Shown here: one piece after another, positions 1 through 6,264 of the stretch
Layout of the letters: the number at the start of each line of letters is the position of its first letter
Position numbering within the stretch: position 1 is the first letter of the stretch
Assembly (NCBI GenBank): GCA_017881055.1
Contig: JADGRF010000060.1
Coordinates: 1 to 51,602 of the forward strand
DNA from: Sandaracinaceae bacterium
Lineage (GTDB): Bacteria > Myxococcota_A > Polyangia > Polyangiales > JAFGIB01
DNA: 51,602 nucleotides
Direction: 5' to 3'
Notes under the pieces: generated by a model
The model's database searches: none
Told to the model about the DNA's origin: nothing
What the model saw: only the letters and a program-made list of their open reading frames with translations
Program-made: the position numbers and the translations under genes

Positions 1-234
1 CTGATCGTCATGCAGCAGACAGCCGCGCGTGCTCGGCGCGTGTCCGGTCTCGTCCAGCTTGCGCGCGGCATCGACGACATCCGCGAACGTGGGGTGCGCC
101 GGCAGCTCGCGTGGATCGACCACGAGCGCGGGCGCCTCACCGCCGCTGCTGCTCGCGGCGTGCGGGCCTTTTGCGCCTCCGCACGCGACCACCACCAGCA
201 ATGCGCACGAGGAGAGAACGATCCGAGCTTGCAC
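1..234 (-). CDS. Lipoprotein, 5' part only (runs off window start)
   Basis: This is the first 78 codons of a minus-strand gene that continues beyond position 1. The best start is a GTG at 234. The N-terminus (MQARIVLSSCALLVVVACGG) is a short lipoprotein signal peptide: one Arg, a hydrophobic stretch, and a lipobox VVAC with the lipidated Cys at about residue 18. The Ser/Gly/Ala-rich linker that follows (residues 22-32) is typical of an outer-membrane or periplasmic lipoprotein. The visible mature part (ALVVDPRELPAHPTF, then KLDETGHAPSTRGCLLHDD) matches no family I can name, and the body of the protein is outside the window. No strong ribosome binding site precedes the GTG, so the start is provisional. 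It is divergent from the endopeptidase gene at 371. Confidence 0.6.
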   Translation of the reverse strand, partial: MQARIVLSSCALLVVVACGGAKGPHAASSSGGEAPALVVDPRELPAHPTFADVVDAARKLDETGHAPSTRGCLLHDDQ

Positions 235-370
235 CTTTGCAGCATACCACCGGTCCGGTGGTCGGTCCGGCGCCTGCCGTGTCGAAAACTTGCCGGAACG
301 CCCGTGCTCCATGTAGGCGTGAGTCAGGCGCTCGCGTGAACGTGTGTGCCGGCAGCGGGTAGGTGGAACC

Positions 371-1279
371 ATGACAGTCCTGCGGAGCAAGCGAACTTGG
401 ACGTGGCTCATGTGCGCGCTCTCGGGCCTTTTGTTCGCATCGCCCGGCGCGACGCAAGGACGCTTTCGCCCCATGCTCGCCGAAGTCTCGCTGCGCCCAC
501 CGCCAGGTCTACGCAGCCGCTCCGTGCGCTTCCCCTGGGACGGCAGCTTGATGCGCGGCATGCGCCTGAAGCAGTCGCAGTACGTGCGCTACGTACCCGA
601 GTACACGTCTTCGGGCCGGTTCTACGGAACCTGGGAGCTGGTGCAGCTGCTCGAGCGCGGCGCGCGCCGCGTTTCATTTCGTCTGCCGGGCTCGAAGCTC
701 TCGATCGGCGAGATCTCGGGCCAAAAGGGCGGTGACATCGATGGTCATCACTCGCACGAGAGCGGTCGCGATGCCGACGTGGGCTTCTTCATGACGACCG
801 CCGATGCCAAGCCGTACGAAGGTCAGTCGTTTGCGGAGTTCGACGCGGGTGGGCGTGGTCTCGCGCCGAACGGCGGCCTGCGTTTCGACGACGCACGCAA
901 CTGGGAGCTGGTCGCCAAGTTGGTGAGCGACGCCGATGCACGCGTGCAGTACATCTTCGTCGCGCGCGTGCTTCGCCAGCGCTTGCTCACGGAAGCCGCG
1001 CGCCGCGGTGCGCCCTCCGAGGTGATCGCGCGCGCTGCTCAAGTGATGGTCGAGCCCTCGCACGGCAATCCGCACCGCAGTCACTTTCACGTACGTGTGT
1101 ATTGCGCCCCGGCGGATCGCCCCGCCTGCAAAGACGTCGCACCCTTCTGGGCTTGGTATCCTGGTCAACCGCCGGATGGCATGTACGCAGGTGTCTCAGC
1201 GCATACGACGCGCGTCTCGACGACCGCGGCCGCAATTGCCGCACCGTTCGGCCCGTCGCTGCACGCGCCGCTGGAATAG
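371..1279 (+). CDS. MepA-like penicillin-insensitive murein endopeptidase (LAS/M74 type)
   Basis: Predicted 302-aa exported zinc peptidase that would cut peptide cross-links in the murein sacculus. Residues 1-27 form a signal peptide (basic start, hydrophobic core around TWLMCALSGLLFA, Ala-rich cleavage region). The catalytic signature is clear: the segment GHHSHESGRDADV at about residues 125-137 supplies the SH-x6-D zinc ligands (His129, Asp136), as in E. coli MepA (SHQTGLDVD). A later SHFHVRV segment supplies the H-x-H pair. Pfam peptidase_M74 is therefore expected. An in-frame start at 344 would add nine residues, but the ATG at 371 has GGTGG just upstream and begins the signal peptide directly. 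The C-terminal 35 residues are Ala/Thr-rich and look non-catalytic. The next gene, 118 bases on, encodes another exported protein; co-transcription is possible but not shown. Confidence 0.85.
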   Translation: MTVLRSKRTWTWLMCALSGLLFASPGATQGRFRPMLAEVSLRPPPGLRSRSVRFPWDGSLMRGMRLKQSQYVRYVPEYTSSGRFYGTWELVQLLERGARRVSFRLPGSKLSIGEISGQKGGDIDGHHSHESGRDADVGFFMTTADAKPYEGQSFAEFDAGGRGLAPNGGLRFDDARNWELVAKLVSDADARVQYIFVARVLRQRLLTEAARRGAPSEVIARAAQVMVEPSHGNPHRSHFHVRVYCAPADRPACKDVAPFWAWYPGQPPDGMYAGVSAHTTRVSTTAAAIAAPFGPSLHAPLE

Positions 1280-1397
1280 CCACCGCACGTTGTCCGCAAC
1301 GCATGAAGCGAAGCGCGCACGCCGTTGACATTCCTGCGCTGCCGCCTGCGCCCTCTGCGCATGAATCGGCTGGCTTGCTCGGTGTCGGTCTGCAACA

Positions 1398-2117
1398 ATG
1401 GAACGTGTGAGCAGTAACGGATCAGCCCGCGAACGGATTGCGACGCGCATCGCTTCGCGCGTTTCGATCCGCGTGGCGCTCGTGTTGCTCGTGTGCGGCC
1501 TGCCGCTCGCCGCGTTCGCAACTCAAGACAGCACGCGTGAGTTCACCAGCGCCGAGCGCGTTTCGCTCGCGCAAGGAAGCCTCGTCGAGCGTCCGCTCTC
1601 GCAGCGTCGAGGCTCGCTCGAACTGATGGGTGGCACGAGCTATCAGGTGATCGATGCCGCCCCCGACGTCGTATGGAGGGCGTTACTCGACACCAAGCAG
1701 TACCACCACATGATGCCGCAGGTGCTCGAGGCCAGGCTCGTGCGCGCGAGCGCGAGTCAGCGCACCGTGTTCGTGCGGCAAGGCGCGGGGCCGATCGAAG
1801 CCAACTACTTTCTGAAGCTCAGCATTCACGAGCAGCAGCACGACATCACGTTCACGATCGACGACCAGCGTCCGCATGATCTGCGTGCCGCCTGGGGTTT
1901 CTACACCGCGCGCCCGTACGACGAAGGGCGTAAGACGCTGCTCGCGTACGGCGTGATGGCCGACATCGGCTCCGGCATGGTCGTCTCGCTCGTGCGCGGT
2001 CAAGTGCACGCGTGGATGCTGAAAGTTCCGTGGACGATCAAGCGCTTCGTCGAAGGCCGCGGCAAGAAGCTCTACGAAGCTGGGACGGCGCTCACCAGCG
2101 CACCCGCGCGTTTCTGA
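1398..2117 (+). CDS. Exported SRPBCC/START-fold (polyketide cyclase-like) protein
   Basis: A 239-aa protein with an N-terminal signal peptide (hydrophobic VALVLLVCGLPLAAF at about residues 26-40 following Arg-rich residues), then a coenzyme-Q-binding/START-like domain. The run SYQVIDAAPDVVWRALLD at about 80-97 is the typical first strand and helix of SRPBCC proteins (the vpaspedvWa..l.D pattern). It is followed by a tyrosine/His-rich ligand-pocket region and a long amphipathic C-terminal helix (TIKRFVEGRGKKLYEAG). Such proteins bind hydrophobic ligands such as lipids or quinones; the ligand here cannot be read from sequence. ATG at 1398 and GTG at 1407 are both possible starts. Its 3' end faces engB with only four bases between the stop codons, so the two genes converge. 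Family call is firm, function unknown. Confidence 0.75.
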   Translation: MERVSSNGSARERIATRIASRVSIRVALVLLVCGLPLAAFATQDSTREFTSAERVSLAQGSLVERPLSQRRGSLELMGGTSYQVIDAAPDVVWRALLDTKQYHHMMPQVLEARLVRASASQRTVFVRQGAGPIEANYFLKLSIHEQQHDITFTIDDQRPHDLRAAWGFYTARPYDEGRKTLLAYGVMADIGSGMVVSLVRGQVHAWMLKVPWTIKRFVEGRGKKLYEAGTALTSAPARF

Positions 2118-2121
2118 GTGC

Positions 2122-2778
2122 TCAGCCGTTTGCTCCGTCGCGGGGCTGAGTCGCGTTCGCGCTTGGCTTCTCGCGCGCATGACCTCGTAGGGCCGACGAC
2201 AACAGCAGACGCAGCAGCGTGTCGCGTCCTTCGCCGTTCTCCGAGCTGAAGCCGATCACCTTGCGACCGGCTACCTTCGCGAGCTTGGCGAGCTCGGGTT
2301 TGCGCTTGCCGAGCGGCAGCTTGTCGAGCTTGGTTGCCACCAGAACGCTCGCGTGCCCCAAGCTGTCCAGGAACTCGAGCAGCTGCGAATCCTCTTCGTC
2401 GAGCCCGCGACGCACGTCCACGATCACGACCACGAGAGCAAGCCCCACGCGCTCGCGCAGGAAGCCTTCGATCATCGGGCCCCAGGCTTTGCGCTCGTGC
2501 TTGCTGCGTGCGGCGTAGCCGTAGCCAGGAAGATCGACGAAGTGCACGACCGTGTCGGCCTGCTCGATCCGGAAAATGTTGATGCCGCGCGTGCAGCCGG
2601 GCGTGGCGCTGATGCGGGCCAGCTTCTTGCGCGCCGTGAGCACGTTGATCAGGCTCGACTTGCCCACGTTCGACTTGCCGGCGAACGCGAGCTCGGCAAA
2701 CGTGGGAGCAGGCAGCTCGCTCACGTCGCGCGCCGACATGATGAACGTGGCATCGCGAATGGGAAAGGCGTCGGTCAC
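2122..2778 (-). CDS. engB: EngB/YihA/YsxC ribosome-biogenesis GTPase
   Basis: A 218-aa essential-type GTPase that acts in large ribosomal subunit assembly. All G motifs are visible: G1 GKSNVGKS at residues 34-41, G2 TPGCTRG, G3 DLPGYGY, G4 TKLDK and G5 SSENGEG. This order, with the PGxTR switch and DLPGYG, is specific for EngB. The start is a GTG whose bases overlap the murJ stop (GTGA overlap at 2775-2778), so the gene is probably translationally coupled to murJ in one transcript. The C-terminus carries about 15 extra basic/polar residues (ALRGHAREKPSANATQ) beyond the usual 195-200 aa domain. Alternative internal Met starts exist, but the overlap arrangement favours the GTG. Confidence 0.95.
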   Translation of the reverse strand: MTDAFPIRDATFIMSARDVSELPAPTFAELAFAGKSNVGKSSLINVLTARKKLARISATPGCTRGINIFRIEQADTVVHFVDLPGYGYAARSKHERKAWGPMIEGFLRERVGLALVVVIVDVRRGLDEEDSQLLEFLDSLGHASVLVATKLDKLPLGKRKPELAKLAKVAGRKVIGFSSENGEGRDTLLRLLLSSALRGHAREKPSANATQPRDGANG

Positions 2779-4433
2779 GGACGCTTCATGCTACGGCCAC
2801 GCGCGCGAAGCAAGTCGTCGATCTCCGGCGAGCCGAAGAGCATGCAGGCGGCCACGTAGACGGCGGCGCCAAACGGCACCGCTCCGGCGTATACGATCAG
2901 GTTGCGCAGCAGCGAGCCGGCGCGCGACCAGGTTCCGAGCTGGGCCACGTCGTAGATCACGAAGCCCATGACCGCGCTCGCCGCGAGGCAGCGCCATGCC
3001 GAGCTCCAGACCTCGCGCAGCCGGAGATCGCCAACCCGCCGCGGCAGGATCAGGAACAGGCCCACGACCTGCGCGAGGGCGCCCGCGCTCGTCGCGGCGG
3101 CGATCGCCACGTGGCCGAAGCGGCTCATGCCGGCGAGGCTCACGATGCAGAACGCGCCCAGGTTGAGCGCGCTGCACCAGACGGGCGTGCGCGTGTCGTT
3201 GTATGCGTAGTACATGCGCGTGACTGGATGGAGCGCCGCGACGGCCCACGTCGATGCGGCCATCCACGCCAGCGAGTGCGCCGTCTGCTGCACGTTGTAG
3301 TCGCTGAAGGCGCCACGGCCAAACAGCACCGCGATCGTGGGCTTGGCCAGAACGACCAGCGCGACCGAGGACGGAATCGCGACGAACAGCGAGAGTCGTA
3401 AGCTGTAACGCAGCGTGGCCTTGGCCGCCTCGTGGTTGCCCTGGCTTTTCTGCTTCGCGAGGCTCGGCAGCGTTGCGGATGCCACCGCGAGCGCGAACAT
3501 GCTCTGCGGAATCTCGACCAGGCGCTGACCGTAGTAGAGAAAGCTCTGCGATCCGGTCGGCAAGTACGACGCGAAGAGGCGGGAGAGCATGATGTTGAGC
3601 TGGTAGATGCCGGAGCCGAGCACCAAAGGAAGCATCAAACGCAGGGTTTTCTTCACCGCCGGATCGGAAAAGTCGATCACGGGCCGCTGCAGCATGCCCT
3701 CGCGACGCAGCTCCGGAAACTGCACGACGACTTGCAGCACACCGCCGACCAGCGTTGCGATGGCGAGGCCCGCGACGGCTGGCAAGCCCATGCCGATCGC
3801 GAGCGGCGTGAACAACCAGGGCGTCAGGATCACCGCGACGTTGAGCAGCGCGGGTGCGAACGACGCGACGCCGAAGCGGCCCACCGAATTGAGAATGCCC
3901 ATGCCGAGCGCAGCGAAGCCGACCAGCAGGATGTACGGAAAGCAGAGCTGCGTGAGCGTGACGGTGACACTGAACTTGCTCGCATCGCCGCGGTAGCCGG
4001 CTGCGTAGAGCGTGGTCCAGAGCGAGGAGGTGAAGATGCCGAGCGCGCTGACGGCCGAGAGTAAGAGCAGCATCACGCCGCTGATGGCGGCAACGTAACG
4101 CTGGGCGCGCACGCGTCCTTCGGTCTCGTTGACCTCGGCGAACACGGGCACGATGGCCGCCGTGACAGCGCCTTCGCCGAGCACGCGCCGCAGCGTGTTC
4201 GGGATCGTCCAGGCCACGAAGAACGCGTCTGTGTCGGCGACGCTGAAGAAGCCCGCGATGGCAGCGTCGCGGACCGCACCGAGCACGCGCGAGGCCAGCG
4301 TGCCCATGGCCACGATCCCAGCCCGCCGCGCAATCGTGGAGTGCTCGTCGTGGTGGTCGGTGGCGGGGGAGGCGGCTTTTGCGGCCGGGGCGCCGGGTGG
4401 GTCGGGTACGGGCGCCGAAGGGGCCTGGGACAT
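2775..4433 (-). CDS. murJ: MurJ/MviN lipid II flippase
   Basis: A 552-aa polytopic inner-membrane protein of the MOP superfamily that flips lipid II to the periplasm for peptidoglycan synthesis. After a hydrophilic Pro/Ala/His-rich cytoplasmic tail of about 35 residues come about 14 hydrophobic segments. The MurJ hallmark near the N-terminus reads GTLASRVLGAVRDAAIAGFFSVADTDAFF with minor interruption, corresponding to the TxxSRxxGxxRD..A..FG..xxxDAF consensus. Later segments such as LPLVLGSGIYQLN, VEIPQSMFALAVASATLPSLA and RMYYAYNDTRTPV are also family-typical. The conserved Arg and Asp of the N-lobe cavity are present. It overlaps engB at its 3' end. Its 5' end is divergent from rpsT, an arrangement common in many proteobacteria. 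The long hydrophilic N-terminal tail is the only unusual feature. Confidence 0.95.
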   Translation of the reverse strand: MSQAPSAPVPDPPGAPAAKAASPATDHHDEHSTIARRAGIVAMGTLASRVLGAVRDAAIAGFFSVADTDAFFVAWTIPNTLRRVLGEGAVTAAIVPVFAEVNETEGRVRAQRYVAAISGVMLLLLSAVSALGIFTSSLWTTLYAAGYRGDASKFSVTVTLTQLCFPYILLVGFAALGMGILNSVGRFGVASFAPALLNVAVILTPWLFTPLAIGMGLPAVAGLAIATLVGGVLQVVVQFPELRREGMLQRPVIDFSDPAVKKTLRLMLPLVLGSGIYQLNIMLSRLFASYLPTGSQSFLYYGQRLVEIPQSMFALAVASATLPSLAKQKSQGNHEAAKATLRYSLRLSLFVAIPSSVALVVLAKPTIAVLFGRGAFSDYNVQQTAHSLAWMAASTWAVAALHPVTRMYYAYNDTRTPVWCSALNLGAFCIVSLAGMSRFGHVAIAAATSAGALAQVVGLFLILPRRVGDLRLREVWSSAWRCLAASAVMGFVIYDVAQLGTWSRAGSLLRNLIVYAGAVPFGAAVYVAACMLFGSPEIDDLLRARGRSMKRP

Positions 4434-4518
4434 GGCCCCAAGTAACGGGTTGGGCCCCTTTCGGCAACATTCGGGTGGGGCGGCGTGGGCGTGTGGGCCC
4501 CAGGGAGCCGTCGTCAGG

Positions 4519-4547
4519 TTGACAAGAAGGGCAACTCCCGGTACCTG
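4519..4547 (+). promoter_or_regulatory. Candidate sigma70-type promoter for rpsT
   Basis: A perfect TTGACA hexamer at 4519-4524 is followed after 17 bases by TACCTG at 4542-4547, a weak -10 match. The position, about 35 bases before the rpsT GTG and in the divergent murJ/rpsT gap, fits a ribosomal protein promoter. No start-site data; the -10 is poor, so this is a suggestion. Confidence 0.45.
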
Positions 4548-4581
4548 TCCCGGCCCCGAGTCTCTTTTCTGGAGCTTTCCT

Positions 4582-4845
4582 GTGGCGAATCACGACTCTG
4601 CGCGCAAGCGCGTCAAGCAAACGGCCAAACGCACGGAGCGTCTCCGGCGCGTTCGCACCACCACGCGCACGTTCATGAAGCGTCTGCGCGCGGCCCTCGT
4701 AGCCGGCGACAAAAAGACCGCCGAGACCTCCCTCAAGGGCGTGGTCTCGCAGATCGACCGCGCCGTGGCCAAAGGCGTCTTCCACCGCCGCACCGGCTCC
4801 CGCTACATCTCGCGACTATCTGAACAGGTCTCCAAGCTCGGGTGA
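4582..4845 (+). CDS. rpsT: 30S ribosomal protein S20
   Basis: An 87-aa, very basic, helical protein of the small ribosomal subunit that binds 16S rRNA. The sequence starts VANHDSARKRVKQ and shows the S20 pattern: the NxxSAxKRxRQ-like start, the central FMKRLRAAL helix, and the C-terminal KGVFHRRTGSRYISRL motif (family consensus KGvihkntAaRkkSrL). Length equals the family norm (about 85-90 aa). The start is the GTG at 4582: GGAG lies seven bases upstream (4571-4574), and this start gives the expected N-terminus. The much longer upstream-open frame is an artefact of high GC. A candidate promoter lies 35 bases upstream and a large inverted repeat lies just downstream. Confidence 0.95.
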   Translation: MANHDSARKRVKQTAKRTERLRRVRTTTRTFMKRLRAALVAGDKKTAETSLKGVVSQIDRAVAKGVFHRRTGSRYISRLSEQVSKLG

Positions 4846-4852
4846 TCTGTCC

Positions 4853-4975
4853 GTGAAGCGCCCCTGAGGCGCGATCCGCGGCTTACGTCCTCGCTCAGCT
4901 CGGTCACGTACGTGAGTACGCTCCCTCGCATCGCTGCGGGCGCGCTCGCGCCTCGCGCCTCAGGAGGCGCTTCAC
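4853..4975. repeat. Long inverted repeat in the rpsT/holA convergent gap
   Basis: The 300-base stretch 4846-5145 holds no gene I can support. It contains an inverted repeat with arms at 4853-4873 and 4954-4975: GTGAAGCGCC(T)CCTGAGGCGCG reads on both strands and differs by a single inserted T. Near its centre sits a second palindrome, CACGTACGTG (about 4905-4914). The arms start eight bases after the rpsT stop. It may act as a bidirectional terminator for rpsT and holA, or be a REP/MITE-like dispersed element. No run of T follows either arm, so a classic intrinsic terminator is not evident. The rest of the gap (4976-5145) is GC-rich and featureless to me. Confidence 0.6.
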
Positions 4976-5145
4976 TGCGTCAGCGCGACGCTGCTGTGTT
5001 GCGCGCGTTCGCTGCGCTCCGCCGAGAGGCGTGAGCGGCGTGCGTGAGCTTGGCGTGGGTGAATTAGGGCGGTTGGCGCGCTTTGGTGCAGGCCATTCCG
5101 GCGGGGCAGAGGGCGGCCCTCGCGGTTTCCGATGCCAGCCTTGCC

Positions 5146-6132
5146 TCAGCGTGTCAGCTGCAGGATCGCCGTCTCGAGCACGATCTCGGGCTGGCGCTTG
5201 CTGCCTTTGAGCGCGAGGTCCGCCTCACCGAGCACGCGAAACGCACGGGCCAGATCGCTTGGGCTCACGCGCTTGGCAGCGTTTGCGAGCTCGCGTGCCT
5301 TGAACGGTGGTGCACCTGCCGCGACTGCTGCGTCTTCGGGGCGCAGGCCGTTTTGCAGGCCATCCTGCATACGTCCGATCATGCGCAGCTGGCGCGCGAC
5401 CATCGCCAGGATGCGCAGCGGTGGCTCGCGATCGGAGAGTAGCGAGCTAGCGGCTTTCAGAGCGGTGCGTTGATCGCGCAGGCCGACCGCGTCGACCAAC
5501 GCCCAGATCGACTCGACGCGCACGCGCGACACGCAGGCCTCGACCGCGGCCAGCGTGATCGGTTTGCCGTCGCCCACGTAGAGCACTAGGCGCGTGAGCG
5601 CGTCGTCGAGCGCGGAGAGGTCGGTGCCGATCGCGTCGATCAGCGCAGCGCCTGCGTCGGGCTTCACGTCGATCTTGCGCTTGCGTGTCTCGCGCGCGAG
5701 GAAGTCGCGCATGCCGGCGGGCTTCAACGGATCTGCGCCGTGCAGAAAACCCTTCTGCTTGGCGACTTTCGCGAAGCGGCTCCGGCCGTCGAGCTTCTCG
5801 GCGGTCATCACCAAGCAGGCGCTGTCGACGGGCGCCGCGCAGTACTCGGCCAGTGGCTCCAGCTCTTTGTCAGCGAGATCGTCGGCGCTGCGCACGAGCA
5901 CGAAGCGCACCTTGGCCATCATCGGCAGCGTGCGCGCGGCGTCGAGGATGCGACCGGCCGAGGCGCTCTTGCCTTGGAAGACCTGCTCGTTCCAGGCGTC
6001 TCCGTCGCCGACGGTCGCGCGCCGCAGGGCGGTGACGGCGCGATCGATGAACAGGCGCTCGGCTCCGACGATCAGGTGCACCGGCGCGTAATGGCCTTGC
6101 TCGGCGCGGTCGATCAGCTCGTGCACGTCCAT
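5146..6132 (-). CDS. holA: DNA polymerase III delta subunit
   Basis: A 328-aa clamp-loader delta subunit that opens the beta clamp during replication. It has the expected organisation: a degenerate AAA+ domain without a P-loop at the N-terminus (HLIVGAERLFIDRAVTALR, family pattern yll.GeE.yli....lr), the middle ADDLADKELEPLAEYCAAP/CLVMTAEKLDGRS region equivalent to the adaptor core, and the C-terminal clamp-loader collar (RTALKAASSLLSDREPPLRILAMVARQLRMIGRM), then the SDLARAFRVLGEADLALKG helices. I place the start at the ATG at 6132 (MDVHELIDRAEQG), which begins the conserved domain; upstream in-frame codons add a Pro/Arg-rich stretch that looks non-coding. It is divergent from the Clp gene and converges on rpsT across the inverted repeat. 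Confidence 0.9.
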   Translation of the reverse strand: MDVHELIDRAEQGHYAPVHLIVGAERLFIDRAVTALRRATVGDGDAWNEQVFQGKSASAGRILDAARTLPMMAKVRFVLVRSADDLADKELEPLAEYCAAPVDSACLVMTAEKLDGRSRFAKVAKQKGFLHGADPLKPAGMRDFLARETRKRKIDVKPDAGAALIDAIGTDLSALDDALTRLVLYVGDGKPITLAAVEACVSRVRVESIWALVDAVGLRDQRTALKAASSLLSDREPPLRILAMVARQLRMIGRMQDGLQNGLRPEDAAVAAGAPPFKARELANAAKRVSPSDLARAFRVLGEADLALKGSKRQPEIVLETAILQLTR

Positions 6133-6264
6133 CCGCCGGCAGGTGTACCTGGGCCTTGCCGGCAGCGGAAGGCCTGAGTGGTCGTTGGCTCGTGGCGGCC
6201 CCAATTTGCGCGGAAAAGTTGGTCGGATCGGCGACAGGCGTTATCCGGGGAGAGGAGGCAGGGC

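Noticed and set aside
1325..1330. TTGACA upstream of the SRPBCC gene
   Set aside because: No acceptable -10 hexamer at 16-18 bases downstream, so not called as a promoter.
2791..4785. Long open frame (664 codons) on the minus strand across murJ
   Set aside because: It runs out of frame with MurJ on the same strand; composition is Arg/His/Ala-rich with no domain, whereas MurJ has clear motifs. High-GC artefact.
4846..5145. Possible tRNA or small RNA in the largest gene-free stretch
   Set aside because: No cloverleaf, CCA end or T-loop (GTTCRA) is visible; only the inverted repeat stands out.
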